Both the position numbers and the translations under genes were made by a program. Below, in pieces: positions 41,895 to 51,679 of a stretch of 64,000 nt of DNA. Each line of letters opens with the position of its first letter. Position 1 is the first letter of the stretch. This DNA is from Blastococcus sp. (GTDB lineage Bacteria > Actinomycetota > Actinomycetes > Mycobacteriales > Geodermatophilaceae), in contig JAODNN010000106.1 of NCBI GenBank assembly GCA_025465355.1, forward strand, positions 1 to 64,000, in the 5' to 3' direction. Under the pieces are notes generated by a model. The model was given only the letters and a program-made list of their open reading frames with translations, did not search any database and was not told the DNA's origin.

Positions 41895-42286
41895 GGGATG
41901 TCCACGCTGACCTGGGTCGCCTTCACCGTCGCGACGGCGCGCACGCCCACCTCGAGGCCGAGCTCGTCGGCCGCCTCCCGCGACATGAGTGAGACCACCC
42001 GGAACGGCCCGGCCTGGATCTCGACCTGCGCCATCACCGTGTCGCGGACCACCCGGGTGACGATCCCGGTCAGCCGGTTGCGGGCCGATGACGAGCGGGT
42101 GGTGCCTGGGTCCGGAGGCTCGCGGAGCTGCGTGGCGACCCGTGCGAGGTCGGCGCCGTCCACGACGGCGGGCCCGCCGCCCTCGCGGTGCGCGGGCAGG
42201 CGCGAGCTGTCGATCCAGCGACGGACGGTGTCGTCGCTGACGCCGAGCAGCGCGGCAGCCTCGGCGATCCGGTAGGAGGTAGGCAC
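41891..42286 (-). CDS. HTH-Mop (TOBE) one-component molybdate regulator
   Basis: This 131-aa protein starts at GTG 42286. Residues 1-60 form an excisionase/MerR-type helix-turn-helix (SYRIAEAAALLGVSDDTVRRWI). Residues 65-131 form a Mop/TOBE fold (RNRLTGIVTRVVRDTVMAQVEIQAG; VGVRAVATVKATQVSVDIP) that binds molybdate. It overlaps modA by 4 bp, so it is the first gene of the molybdenum operon. A self-contained molybdate sensor controlling its own operon is the natural reading; no operator was identified. Confidence 0.85.
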   Translation of the reverse strand: MPTSYRIAEAAALLGVSDDTVRRWIDSSRLPAHREGGGPAVVDGADLARVATQLREPPDPGTTRSSSARNRLTGIVTRVVRDTVMAQVEIQAGPFRVVSLMSREAADELGLEVGVRAVATVKATQVSVDIP

Positions 42287-42418
42287 GGCGGGACCCTAGA
42301 TCCGCACGTGCGGCGATAGCAAGGCCCGACCCTCCGCACATGCGCCACGAGACGAGTCCGGCTGCGCAGCCCTCCTGCCGGTGCGACCTCCACCACGTCC
42401 GCGAGGGATGCTTCGCAC

Positions 42419-42916
42419 ATGCCCGTCCTCCCGCCGACGTCCGCCGAGGACGTCATCGATCAGCCGGCTCGGATGCAGGTGGAGACGTTCCTCGACGAGC
42501 ACCGCCGTGCGCTCAACGGCTGCCTGGACGGGCTGACCGAGGAACAGGTGCGCCGATCGTTGGTGCCCTCCCGGACCACGCTGCTGGGTCTCGTGAAGCA
42601 CGCGACCTTCGTCGAGAAGGTCTGGTTCGACGAAGCTGTGACCTGCCGGTCGCGCGCCGAGATCGGCATCCCCGCAACGCCCGACGAGTCGTTCATCCTC
42701 GCCGACGAGGACACCATCGCCACCGTCACACGAGCACACCGCGAGGCATGCGAGTCATCGCGACGCGCGACGTCGTCCCTGGGGCTGGACGACGTGGTCC
42801 GCGGTAACCGGCGGGGCCCGCTCCCGCTGCGCTGGGTGTACCTCCACGTGGTGCGCGAGCTCGCTCAGCACTGCGGGCACGCCGACATCCTGCGCGAGCA
42901 GCTCCTCCGCGGATAG
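42419..42916 (+). CDS. DinB/DUF664-family protein
   Basis: This 165-aa protein starts at ATG 42419, with GAGGGA upstream. It has the DinB four-helix bundle: RMQVETFLDEHRRALNGCLDGL, LVKHATFVEKVWF (His ligand), and WVYLHVVRELAQHCGHADILRE (two His ligands). Such metal-binding bundles include mycothiol- and bacillithiol-dependent enzymes, but the role here is unknown. Single gene. Confidence 0.88.
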   Translation: MPVLPPTSAEDVIDQPARMQVETFLDEHRRALNGCLDGLTEEQVRRSLVPSRTTLLGLVKHATFVEKVWFDEAVTCRSRAEIGIPATPDESFILADEDTIATVTRAHREACESSRRATSSLGLDDVVRGNRRGPLPLRWVYLHVVRELAQHCGHADILREQLLRG

Positions 42917-42940
42917 CGCACCGGAGTCAGTTCCGTCCGC

Positions 42941-44743
42941 GTGAACGACGGAACAGCCGGGCGCCGTTTGCCCACCGGGGACGGCGGGCAGCGGGATCCG
43001 GTGCCCGCCTCCTCCCCCGACATGCGAACCGACGACAATCCCGCCGGCGCGTCCGCCTCCGTCCGCACCCGTCGCATCCGCGAGTTCGCCCGGGACGTCC
43101 TCGGCTTCGAGTCGTTCCGGCCCGGCCAGGAAGAGGCGATGCAGGCCGTCGTCGCCGGGCAGGACACGCTCGCGGTCCTGCCCTCCGGGGCTGGGAAGAC
43201 GGCGGTCTACCAGGTGGCCGGGCAGCTGCTGGACGGCCCCGTGATCGTCGTCTCGCCGTTGATCGCCCTCCAGCGCGACCAGGTCGACCGGCTCACCGAA
43301 CTCGAGGACCGCGCCGGCCGGGCCGCCCAGCTCAACTCGACCCTGTCGGCCGCCGAACACCGCGAGGTGCTGGAGGCCCTCGGTGACGGAACGGTCCGCT
43401 TCGTGTTCCTCGCCCCGGAGCAGCTGACCAAGCCCGAGGTGGTCGACGCGGTCCGCGACGCCGGGCCGGCACTGTTCGTCGTCGACGAAGCGCACTGCGT
43501 CTCCGCCTGGGGGCACGACTTCCGCCCCGACTACCTGCGCCTGGGGTCGGTCGTCGAGCAGCTCGGCCATCCGACGGTTCTGGCGCTGACCGCCACGGCG
43601 GCACCGCCGGTCCGTGCCGAGATCGTCGAGCGCCTGGACATGCGCGACCCCGCGGTCGTCGTCGCGGGCTTCGACCGCCCCGAGATCCGGCTCGAGGTCG
43701 ACCAGTACGCCGACCCCGTCGCCAAGCGCAACGGCGTCCTCGACCGGGCCACCGCCGAGGTCGCCGCCGGTCGCGGGCCGGGCATCGTCTACAGCGCCAC
43801 CCGCCGAGGCACCGAGGACCTGGCCGAAGCCCTGACCGGCCGCGGGATCCGCGCCCGGGCGTATCACGCGGGGATGAGCACGGCCGAGCGCGAGGACGGC
43901 CAGCGCGCCTGGATGGACGACGAGCTCGACGTCGTCGTCGCCACCACGGCGTTCGGGATGGGCATCGACAAGCCGGGCACCCGGTTCGTCGTCCACGCCG
44001 AGCCGGCCGACTCCGTGGACAGCTACTACCAGGAGATCGGGCGGGCAGGCCGGGACGGGCAGCCCGCGCTCGCCGTGCTCGTCTACCGCCAGGAAGACCT
44101 CGGGCTCCGCCGCTTCTTCGCCGCCGGCGTGCCCGCCGAGGAGGAGCTCCAGCAGGTGGCCGGGCTGGTGGCCGCCGCGTCGGCTGCAGGCATCGAGGAG
44201 GGCGTCGACGTCAAGGCGCTCCGTGAGCAGACCGGTCGCGCCGCGACACCGCTCATCCGGGACATCAACCTGCTGGAGCAGGTCGAGGCCGTCGTCCTGG
44301 ACGAGGACGGCGCCGCCCACCCGGCCGCGGATGCGCCGCCCCCCGCCGAAGCCGCCGCGGCTGCCCGTGAGCTGGCCGAGCTCCACGAGCGGGTCGACCA
44401 GAGCAGGGTCGAGATGATGCGCGGCTACGCCGAGACCACCTCGTGCCGCCGGCAGTTCCTGCTCGGCTACTTCGGCGAGCAGCTCGACGGTCCGTGCGGC
44501 AATTGCGACAACTGCGACGAGGCCCGCGACGAAGACGGCAACGGGACGTCGGGGGTCGAGGCCGACCCCGACGCGCCGTTCGCCGTCTCGATGCCGGTCG
44601 AGCACGACGAATGGGGTCCGGGGGTGGTCATGCGCGTCGAGGACGACCGGCTCGTCGTCCTCTTCGAGGAGGTCGGGTACAAGACCCTGGCGGTGTCCAC
44701 CGTGCTCGAGCACGACCTGCTCCGGCCCCGCAGCCGCGCCTGA
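42941..44743 (+). CDS. recQ: RecQ-family ATP-dependent DNA helicase
   Basis: The protein is 600 aa from GTG 42941; ATG 43022 (residue 28) is a possible alternative. Helicase motifs: 0 [62 protein letters not shown] and [13 protein letters not shown]. The RecQ zinc site is [12 protein letters not shown]...CGNCDNC. Instead of an HRDC domain, the last 75 residues are a small DUF3553-like beta domain ([31 protein letters not shown]). It unwinds DNA 3'-5' in recombination repair. Confidence 0.93.
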   Translation: MNDGTAGRRLPTGDGGQRDPVPASSPDMRTDDNPAGASASVRTRRIREFARDVLGFESFRPGQEEAMQAVVAGQDTLAVLPSGAGKTAVYQVAGQLLDGPVIVVSPLIALQRDQVDRLTELEDRAGRAAQLNSTLSAAEHREVLEALGDGTVRFVFLAPEQLTKPEVVDAVRDAGPALFVVDEAHCVSAWGHDFRPDYLRLGSVVEQLGHPTVLALTATAAPPVRAEIVERLDMRDPAVVVAGFDRPEIRLEVDQYADPVAKRNGVLDRATAEVAAGRGPGIVYSATRRGTEDLAEALTGRGIRARAYHAGMSTAEREDGQRAWMDDELDVVVATTAFGMGIDKPGTRFVVHAEPADSVDSYYQEIGRAGRDGQPALAVLVYRQEDLGLRRFFAAGVPAEEELQQVAGLVAAASAAGIEEGVDVKALREQTGRAATPLIRDINLLEQVEAVVLDEDGAAHPAADAPPPAEAAAAARELAELHERVDQSRVEMMRGYAETTSCRRQFLLGYFGEQLDGPCGNCDNCDEARDEDGNGTSGVEADPDAPFAVSMPVEHDEWGPGVVMRVEDDRLVVLFEEVGYKTLAVSTVLEHDLLRPRSRA

Positions 44744-44830
44744 CCTGGGCCTGCGCGCCGTCACGCCACGGTTCGAAGGACGCCGCGGTGGGCATGCCGC
44801 GAGGAACGACCGGGCGAGAGGAGCGCGCGC

Positions 44831-46474
44831 GTGAAGGTCCTCGGCATCAATGCCCTCTACCACGATCCCGCCGCGGCCCTCGTCGTCGACGGGCAGGTCG
44901 TGGCCGCCGCCGAGGAGGAGCGTTTCAGCCGGCGCAAACACGGTAAGCGGCCGCTCCCGTGGAGCGCCTGGGAACTGCCCGAGCTGTCCGCAGCCTGGTG
45001 TCTGGCCGAGGCCGGCGTGACGCCGGCCGACCTCGACGCCGTCACGTACTCCTTCGACCCGCGGCTGATGCCGAGCCCTGAGGAGACCGGGCTGAACGAT
45101 CAGGGCGACGTCCTGCGGAAGCACTACGCCCAGCAGGCGCCGTCGTTCCTCGCCCACTACCTCCCCGGGCTGAGCGAGGACCGCGTGCGCTACGTGCCGC
45201 ACCACGTCGCGCACGCTGCCTCCGCCGGGTTGGCCGCCCCCTACCCGGCCAACTCCGTGCTCGTGCTCGACGGCCGCGGCGAGGCGGTCAGCCACCTCGC
45301 CGGCCGCTACGCCGACGGGCAGCTCGAGGTGCTGGCCGGCCAGGCACTCCCCCACTCCCTCGGCCTCCTGTACGAGGACCTGACCGAGCACCTCGGCTTC
45401 CTCCGCAGCTCCGACGAGTACAAGGTCATGGCGATGGCCTCCTACGGCAAGCCGCGGTTCGCCGTCGAGCTCGAGGAGGCCATCCGCGCCACCGGGGACG
45501 GTGGCTTCCGGACGGCGAAGGTCGACTTCGGCGAGTTCGCCCCGCGGCTGCGCAGGGGCGACGAGTGGACCGAGGCGCACGCCGACCTCGCGGCCAGCGT
45601 CCAGCTGCGCCTGGAGGAGACCCTCCTCGATCTGGTCCGCTGGCTGCACGGGCGCACCGGCGACCGCGCGCTGACCCTCGCCGGCGGCGTCGCACTCAAC
45701 TGCGTGGCGAACAGCCGGATCGCCGCCGAGGGTCCGTTCGAGCACGTCTGGGTGCAGCCGGCCGCCGGAGACTCCGGCACCGCGCTCGGCGGCGCCCTGG
45801 CCGTTGCCCGCGAGCTGGGCGACACCACGGCGCCCATGCCCGGGGCCGATCTCGGCCGCGGCTGGACCGACGAGGAGATCGAGGCCTGGCTGACGACGGC
45901 GGCCATCGACTACGAACGCCCGCGGGACGTCGCCGACGCCGTCGCCGCGGTGCTGGCGGACAACGGGATCGTCGCGTGGTTCCAGGGCCGCAGCGAGTTC
46001 GGCCCCCGCGCACTCGGGCACCGTTCCCTGCTCGCCCACCCCGGCTACGCCGCCAACCTCGAGCGGATGAACGACGTCAAGGGCCGCGAACAGTTCCGCC
46101 CCGTAGCCCCGATGGTGCTGGCCGAGCGCGCCGCGGAGATCTTCAGCCGGGGCCCGATCCCGTCGCCCTACATGCTCTTCGTGCACGACGTCGCCCCGGA
46201 GTGGCGCGACCGCATCCCGACCGTCACCCACGTCGACGGGACGGCGCGGATCCAGACCGTCGATCGCGCGGACGAGCCGCTGGTCGCGCGGATGCTGGAG
46301 AGCTTCGAGCGGCGCACCGGGCTTCCGGTCGTGGTGAACACGAGCCTGAACACCGCGGGCCGCCCGATGGTCGATGACCCCCGCGACGCTCTGGAGTGCT
46401 TCGGCTCGGCGCCCGTGGACCTGCTGGCGATCGGCCCGTTCGTCGTCCGGCGGGCCCGCGCGACCGCCAGGTGA
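44831..46474 (+). CDS. Carbamoyltransferase, NodU/CmcH family
   Basis: The protein is 547 aa from GTG 44831, with GAGAGGAG 8 nt upstream. The N-terminal ASKHA/YrdC-like half opens [21 protein letters not shown], with [10 protein letters not shown] (metal His) and VLDGRGE. The C-terminal carbamoyltransferase domain has [19 protein letters not shown] and [11 protein letters not shown] and [19 protein letters not shown]. Members carbamoylate hydroxyls in antibiotics, Nod factors or sugars. No biosynthetic cluster is seen around it, so the acceptor is unknown. Confidence 0.93.
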   Translation: MKVLGINALYHDPAAALVVDGQVVAAAEEERFSRRKHGKRPLPWSAWELPELSAAWCLAEAGVTPADLDAVTYSFDPRLMPSPEETGLNDQGDVLRKHYAQQAPSFLAHYLPGLSEDRVRYVPHHVAHAASAGLAAPYPANSVLVLDGRGEAVSHLAGRYADGQLEVLAGQALPHSLGLLYEDLTEHLGFLRSSDEYKVMAMASYGKPRFAVELEEAIRATGDGGFRTAKVDFGEFAPRLRRGDEWTEAHADLAASVQLRLEETLLDLVRWLHGRTGDRALTLAGGVALNCVANSRIAAEGPFEHVWVQPAAGDSGTALGGALAVARELGDTTAPMPGADLGRGWTDEEIEAWLTTAAIDYERPRDVADAVAAVLADNGIVAWFQGRSEFGPRALGHRSLLAHPGYAANLERMNDVKGREQFRPVAPMVLAERAAEIFSRGPIPSPYMLFVHDVAPEWRDRIPTVTHVDGTARIQTVDRADEPLVARMLESFERRTGLPVVVNTSLNTAGRPMVDDPRDALECFGSAPVDLLAIGPFVVRRARATAR

Positions 46475-46576
46475 GCCCGAATCGTCTTCCCCGGTGTCGC
46501 CGGCGGGAGGAGACTGGCCACGGCGGGACGCCGAGGCTTCAGGCATTACCCGCCCCGACCCCGAGGGGGCGGCGCC

Positions 46577-46852
46577 GTGGATCACGACCCCGTGCTGCGT
46601 TCCCTGGCCGCCGATCTGGAACAGGACGACCCGAGCCTGGCGGCCTTCCTCTCGACGGGCGCCGTGGCCCGCCGGCACCACCGCGCAGCATGGGTGACCG
46701 CCGGCCTGCTGCCGCTGTTCGCGCTCGCCGTCACGCTGCCGATCACGGTCGCGATCGGGGTGCTGGCGATGCTGCTGGTCATCGCCTCACCGCTCGCGGT
46801 GTGCTGGCTGTGCAGCGTCGCCGACGACCCGCCGCGGCCCGAGAACGGCTGA
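46577..46852 (+). CDS. DUF3040-like small membrane protein
   Basis: This 91-aa protein starts at GTG 46577. It begins [24 protein letters not shown], the acidic opening of DUF3040 proteins, then a basic turn and two hydrophobic helices ([37 protein letters not shown]). Function unknown. It lies 53 bp upstream of the acyl-CoA dehydrogenase gene. Confidence 0.75.
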   Translation: MDHDPVLRSLAADLEQDDPSLAAFLSTGAVARRHHRAAWVTAGLLPLFALAVTLPITVAIGVLAMLLVIASPLAVCWLCSVADDPPRPENG

Positions 46853-46905
46853 TCCGCCGCACCCCGGAGGCGACGAGGTGGGGCCGCCGCCGCTACGTTG
46901 CGCTC

Positions 46906-48117
46906 ATGGACTTCGCCCTTTCCGCCCGAGCCGAGGACGTCGTCGGCCGGATGTGGGATTTCATGCGCGAGCAGGTCTTCCCCGCCGAGCCCGTGTACGA
47001 CCAGTGGCGGGCCGAGCGCGGGTACGACAACCACGAGCACCCGCCGGTCCTGGAGGAGTTGAAGGCAGACGCGCGTAAGCGCGGTCTGTGGAACCTCTTC
47101 CACCACGAGCTCGGGGGCCTGTCCAACCTCGAGTACGCGTCGGTGGCCGAGGTCATGGGCTGGTCGCCCACTCTCGCGCCGGAGGCGACCAACTGCGGCG
47201 CCCCGGACACCGGGAACATGGAGACCCTGATGCTCTTCGGCACGCCGGAGCAGAAGGAACGGTGGCTGCAGCCGCTGCTCGAGGGCGAGATCCGCTCCGG
47301 CTTCGCCATGACGGAGCCGGACGTCGCGTCGTCGGACGCGCGCAACATCCAGACCTCGATCGTGCGCGACGGCGACGAGTACGTCATCAACGGTCGCAAG
47401 TGGTGGACCAGCGGTGCCGCCGACGAGCGCTGCCAGATCTTCATCGTCATGGGCAAGACCGACCCGGACGGTCCGCCGCACAAGCAGCAGTCGATGGTCC
47501 TGGTGCCGCGGGACACTCCTGGCCTGGAGATCGTCCGGCACCTGCCGGTGTTCGGGTACCAGGACCAGCACGGCCACTCGGAGCTGCGCTTCACCGACGT
47601 CCGCGTGCCCGTGTCGAACATCCTGTCCGGCGAGGGTGACGGCTTCATGATCGCCCAGGCCCGGCTCGGCCCCGGTCGGATCCACCACTGCATGCGCGCG
47701 ATCGGCATGGCCGAGCGCGCGCTCGCGCTGATGGTCGAACGGGCCAAGTCGCGCGTGGCGTTCGGCCGTCCGCTCGCCGAGCAGGGCACCGTCCGCGAGT
47801 CGATCGCACGCTCGCGGATCGAGATCGACCAGGCCCGGCTGCTCGTGCTCAAGACCGCCGACCTGATCGACAAGTTCGGCGCGAAGGGGGCGCGCACCGA
47901 GATCTCCGCGATCAAGGTCGCCGCGCCCCAGGTGGCGCTCGACGTCATCGACCGGGCGATCCAGCTGCACGGCGGCGCCGGCGTCAGCGACGACACGCCG
48001 CTGGCCGGCTTCTACGCGCACGCCCGCACGCTGCGGATCGTCGACGGGCCCGACGCGGTGCACCTCCGCGGCGTCGCCAAGGAGGAGCTGGCCCGGGAGC
48101 GCCCCTACGCCGGCTGA
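46906..48117 (+). CDS. Acyl-CoA dehydrogenase family protein (ACAD10/11-like)
   Basis: The protein is 403 aa from ATG 46906. FAD/acyl-CoA motifs: [30 protein letters not shown], and the C-terminal [34 protein letters not shown]. It has the long N-terminal helix set of the ACAD10/11 clade rather than short-chain enzymes. It oxidises acyl-CoA to enoyl-CoA. No beta-oxidation partners are adjacent. Confidence 0.93.
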   Translation: MDFALSARAEDVVGRMWDFMREQVFPAEPVYDQWRAERGYDNHEHPPVLEELKADARKRGLWNLFHHELGGLSNLEYASVAEVMGWSPTLAPEATNCGAPDTGNMETLMLFGTPEQKERWLQPLLEGEIRSGFAMTEPDVASSDARNIQTSIVRDGDEYVINGRKWWTSGAADERCQIFIVMGKTDPDGPPHKQQSMVLVPRDTPGLEIVRHLPVFGYQDQHGHSELRFTDVRVPVSNILSGEGDGFMIAQARLGPGRIHHCMRAIGMAERALALMVERAKSRVAFGRPLAEQGTVRESIARSRIEIDQARLLVLKTADLIDKFGAKGARTEISAIKVAAPQVALDVIDRAIQLHGGAGVSDDTPLAGFYAHARTLRIVDGPDAVHLRGVAKEELARERPYAG

Positions 48118-48144
48118 GCCGCCGAAGGCACCGTCACTCCGGCG

Positions 48145-48360
48145 TCAGGAGCTCCGGGCCCGGCGATAGAGCAGGGCGCCGACCGCGGCCAGCACCACGC
48201 CGAGGAACACCTGGGCGAGACCGACCACCTGCTGGCCGGTGCCGAACCACGACACCGACGACACGAGCAGGACGACGGCGATGCCGAGCAGGAGCACGCC
48301 GACCAGCCGCTCCCGCCGGACGTTGCGGGAGCCGGACGTCCCAGGATCTGCTGCAGCCAT
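48145..48360 (-). CDS. Small two-helix membrane protein
   Basis: A 71-aa protein starts at ATG 48360, with GAGAGGG 9 nt upstream. After a basic RNVRRERL it has two transmembrane segments (LVGVLLLGIAVVLLVSSVSWFG and VVGLAQVFLGVVLAAVGALLYR). No known family. It lies 13 bp after the GNAT stop on the same strand, so they are probably co-transcribed. Confidence 0.65.
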   Translation of the reverse strand: MAAADPGTSGSRNVRRERLVGVLLLGIAVVLLVSSVSWFGTGQQVVGLAQVFLGVVLAAVGALLYRRARSS

Positions 48361-48373
48361 ACCCGACACCCTC

Positions 48374-48892
48374 TCAGAGCCGGCGGACCAGGATGATCTC
48401 GTCGCGGTCGTCGCCCGCGCCCACGCGAATGGCACCCGGCAGCCGGCCGTGCTCGGCGTACCCCAGCCTGCGGTAGAAGGCGTCGACGCCGGTCCCGCCG
48501 CGCGCGGTCAGCTGCAGGAACTCCCAGCCGAGGCTGCACGCGATGTCGTGTACCCCCGCCATGAGCATCCGGCCGAGCCCCTGACCCTGCCGCGACGGGT
48601 GCACCTGCACGCGCAGGACCCTGCCCCAGTGCCGGCGCAGGGGGCTGGACGAGCCGACGAGACAGGCGAAGCCGGCCGTCGCGCCGTCCACGGTGAGCAG
48701 GGCGAGGACGTCGCGCCCCGAGGTGACGCCCGCCAGCAGCCGGTCCAGCACGGGTGCGACGTCCGCGGCGGTGACCGGAGGGACGAAACCGACGGCCCCG
48801 CCGGCGTTGTTCACGTCGGTCCAGCAGGCCAGCAGCTCCGCGCGAAGGGCGTCGTCGACGGCAGTGACGGCCCGGACCTCGACATCAGACAC
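48374..48892 (-). CDS. GNAT-family N-acetyltransferase
   Basis: The protein is 172 aa from GTG 48892. GNAT fold with the acetyl-CoA pyrophosphate loop: LRVQVHPSRQGQGLGRMLMAGV (Q/RxxGxG). The C-terminal FLQLTARGGTGVDAFYRRLGY is the usual motif B. The substrate is unknown. Confidence 0.88.
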   Translation of the reverse strand: MSDVEVRAVTAVDDALRAELLACWTDVNNAGGAVGFVPPVTAADVAPVLDRLLAGVTSGRDVLALLTVDGATAGFACLVGSSSPLRRHWGRVLRVQVHPSRQGQGLGRMLMAGVHDIACSLGWEFLQLTARGGTGVDAFYRRLGYAEHGRLPGAIRVGAGDDRDEIILVRRL

Positions 48893-48973
48893 GTCCCCAT
48901 CGTGCCGCCCGGCCTGTCGCGCACCGCGCACGACCTCCTGGCGAGGGCTCGGGGACAGGGCCACGCTGCCGTC

Positions 48974-49867
48974 ATGACCGTGCCGCACCCGCCGGTGCCT
49001 GCGACTGTCGCCGCATCGGCAGACCAACTGGAGCACCGCGCCGGGTTCGACCCCACCTTCCTCGGCGTCGATGTGCCGATGCCGGGCCTGGCGGCCGAGG
49101 TTCCCACGGTCCTGCTCCCCTACCTCCACTACAGCGTGCTGTTCCGGCCCGACCGGCGGTTGGCAGCCCTCACCGCCCTGAGCCTGGACGGGGCGCACCT
49201 CGTCCCGCTCGCCCGTTCCGACAGCTGGCAGCTCGACCCGCGGCTGGCCGCCGAGCTGCAGGCCGGCCCGGCGATCTACGCCAACAACATCCTCGACCGG
49301 GGCCATCTCGTGATGCGGGCGTCGTCGACCTGGGGAGAGACCGCGGAGGAGGCCCACCGGGCGGAGATCGACACGTTCTACTTCACCAACGCCGCACCCC
49401 AGGCCGCGCTGTTCAACCAGGGCCGGGAGCTGTGGCTGGGCCTGGAGGAGTACCTGCAGGAACATGCCGCCACCTTCGACCGCAAGTTGGTCGTCCTCGC
49501 CGGGCCGGTCCTGGACCAGGCGGACCCGCCCTACCGCGGGATCCAGATCCCGCTGCGGTTCTGGAAGGTCGTCGCGTTCATCCAGGACGGCGGGCTCGCC
49601 GCCACCGGTTACGTCCTCGACCAGTCGCCCCTGATCGATGACCGCCTGGAAACACTCCTGGCGGAGGCGGCCGCGGCCGGAGCCGTCCCACCGCTGGGGC
49701 CGTTCCGCACGTTCCAGGTGCCGATCGCGCACATCGCCGAGCTCACCGGGGTCCGGCTCGGCCAGTTGGCCGCCGTGGACCGGCTGCCGGTCGCCCCGTC
49801 GGTGGACAAGGGAGTGGGCGCGTGGCGGGAGCTGCACGCACTGGACGACGTGCAGTTCGCCGCGTGA
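48974..49867 (+). CDS. DNA/RNA non-specific endonuclease (NucA-like)
   Basis: The protein is 297 aa from ATG 48974. The beta-beta-alpha-metal nuclease motif is NILDRGHLVMR (general base His of DRGH) with the metal Asn in FYFTNAAPQAALFNQ. LHYSVLFRPDRRLAALTAL is the usual upstream strand. No signal peptide is obvious, so a cytoplasmic role or non-classical export is open. Close to a GNAT gene in divergent orientation. Confidence 0.88.
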   Translation: MTVPHPPVPATVAASADQLEHRAGFDPTFLGVDVPMPGLAAEVPTVLLPYLHYSVLFRPDRRLAALTALSLDGAHLVPLARSDSWQLDPRLAAELQAGPAIYANNILDRGHLVMRASSTWGETAEEAHRAEIDTFYFTNAAPQAALFNQGRELWLGLEEYLQEHAATFDRKLVVLAGPVLDQADPPYRGIQIPLRFWKVVAFIQDGGLAATGYVLDQSPLIDDRLETLLAEAAAAGAVPPLGPFRTFQVPIAHIAELTGVRLGQLAAVDRLPVAPSVDKGVGAWRELHALDDVQFAA

Positions 49868-49948
49868 CCGCGGGCTCGAGGACCGTGACCACCGCCGTCC
49901 CCGACGACACCTGCGGCAATCTGGTCCAGATCGTCAGCGGGTGAGCCG

Positions 49949-51496
49949 TCAGCCGTGCTTGGTGGCCGGCCGGCCCGCCGCGCGGGCCGCAGCGGCCTGC
50001 TCCGGGTCGTAGGCGCAGGCGTCCTTGACATCGGCGACGGGGTCGGTCGTCGGCGGGGCGCCGGACGGGGTCGCGGAGGAACTCGGCGCACCCGTCGACG
50101 GAGTCGCGGAGCCCGTCGTGGGGCTGCTGTCGTTGCCCGTCGGTTCCGCCGGCGCGGTCACTGCCTCGGAGACCAGGCGGCGGATCTTGTCGTAGTCCGG
50201 GTAGGCCGGATTGATCAGGCTCTGGTCGAACACCAGGCTGCGGATCGAGGCGTCCTTCACCAGGAAGGCCAGGTTGACGAAGTCGTCGAGCGCGGACTTC
50301 GGGATGTCGGTGCTGACCATGTCCTTGGTCGTGGCAGCCAGCTCCTGGTACTGCTGCAACAGCGTGACGGGCTGTGCCGCCTCGACGATCGCCTTGATCG
50401 CGCACCGCTGTCGGGCCATCCGGAGGTAGTCGGTCAGCCCGAACCGGCCGCGCGCCCAGTCGAGGGCGCGAGCGCCGCCCATGTGCTGGTTCGGCCCCGG
50501 AGCGATGTAGGCGTCCGGGAGCTGCCCGAGCGACGGCTCGCCCCCGACCGGCACGTAGTAGTTGACGTTGACCGTGATGCCGCCGAGCGCGTCCACCAGC
50601 CGGCTGAAGCCCGCGAGGTTCACCAGCACGTAGTAGTCGATGTGCAGTCCGGTCGCCTCGCCCACGCCCAGCTTGAGGAAGTCCGCGCCCGGGTCGTCGG
50701 TGGGGCCGAGGATGCCCGGGTGCTGCGCCGGGCCGTTGCGGTAGACGGCGTTGAGCAGGCTCTCGGACTCGCTACCGGCCTGGAAGCCGTTCGGATAGAC
50801 CTTGGCGAGCGGGCTCTCCTTCGGGAACGGCAGGTTCTCCAGGTTCCTCGGCAGGCTGAGCAGTGTCGTGTCGCCGGTGCGGGTGTCGATGCTGGCGACC
50901 ACCACGGTGTCGGTGCGCACGCCCTCGCGGCCCTCGCCGCCGTCGCCGCCCAGCAGCAGCACGTTGACCCGCAACTTGTCGCCGAACGGATTGGGCTTGT
51001 CGACGACGGTCGCCGACTTCCCGTCGTCGAAGACCCCCGCGATCAGGTTGCGCTGGACCAGGGCCAGCCGGCCCACCTCGACCGCCGGGGCGGCGACAGC
51101 CGCCACCAGCAGCAGGACGACGCACGCGCCGAGCAGGTGCCGGCCGCGGGAGATACCGGCCGGCAGCAGCATGCGGTATCCGGCGACGACGACCACGATC
51201 CAGAGCAGGGCGACGACCGCCGAGCCGCCCACGACCCACAGCAGCCGGTTGGTGTCGACGGCCGTGCGGATCGCGGTCGACCGGCCGGCGGTGAACAGCC
51301 AGACCACCCCGGCCACCAGGATCAGGAAGACCAGCAGGGTGAGGGCGCCGAGCTTGCGACGGCCCGCGGCCATCAGCGCCGTGCCCGGCAGGAGGGTCCC
51401 GAGAACGGTCCAGCCGATCACCGACCGGAAGGGGCGCGCCGGGCGGGCAGGTGGCTGCGCGCCGTCGTGGAGGAGGGCAGAAGAGCCGCCGCTCAT
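49949..51496 (-). CDS. LytR-CpsA-Psr (LCP) family protein
   Basis: The protein is 515 aa from ATG 51496. The N-terminal third has about four hydrophobic segments (SVIGWTVLGTLLPGTALMA; ALTLLVFLILVAGVVWLF; VVALLWIVVVVAGY; LGACVVLLLVAAVAAP). The LCP domain (about 165-395) includes VNVLLLGGDGGEGREGVRTDTVVV, TTLLSLPRNLENLPFP (Arg of the pyrophosphate site; usual Asp is Asn here), and ALDWARGRFGLTDYLRMARQ. A long Ser/Thr/Pro-rich tail follows. LCP enzymes transfer glycopolymers to peptidoglycan. Confidence 0.92.
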   Translation of the reverse strand: MSGGSSALLHDGAQPPARPARPFRSVIGWTVLGTLLPGTALMAAGRRKLGALTLLVFLILVAGVVWLFTAGRSTAIRTAVDTNRLLWVVGGSAVVALLWIVVVVAGYRMLLPAGISRGRHLLGACVVLLLVAAVAAPAVEVGRLALVQRNLIAGVFDDGKSATVVDKPNPFGDKLRVNVLLLGGDGGEGREGVRTDTVVVASIDTRTGDTTLLSLPRNLENLPFPKESPLAKVYPNGFQAGSESESLLNAVYRNGPAQHPGILGPTDDPGADFLKLGVGEATGLHIDYYVLVNLAGFSRLVDALGGITVNVNYYVPVGGEPSLGQLPDAYIAPGPNQHMGGARALDWARGRFGLTDYLRMARQRCAIKAIVEAAQPVTLLQQYQELAATTKDMVSTDIPKSALDDFVNLAFLVKDASIRSLVFDQSLINPAYPDYDKIRRLVSEAVTAPAEPTGNDSSPTTGSATPSTGAPSSSATPSGAPPTTDPVADVKDACAYDPEQAAAARAAGRPATKHG

Positions 51497-51679
51497 GCTC
51501 CGGACGCCGCTCGGCGCTGCGAGGTCATCCGGGCATGATCTCACCGTTTGCCCTGCTGGGCCGGGGTCGCGAAGCGCCGGCAGCGACAACCCCCCGATCC
51601 AGGGACAGCGAATGGAGCGGCCGCGCTGGTTACGGAGGCGTAGGTTTTGATGGTAGGCCCAGCCGCCCCGGAGGTCGCC

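Noticed and set aside
42941-42943. GTG 42941 as certain start of recQ
   Set aside because: No clear Shine-Dalgarno; ATG 43022 is equally possible, so the start is kept open in the annotation.
42755-46681. About 1,300-codon open frame antisense to recQ and the carbamoyltransferase
   Set aside because: No motifs, and it spans two genuine genes with complete catalytic motifs; typical high-GC artefact.
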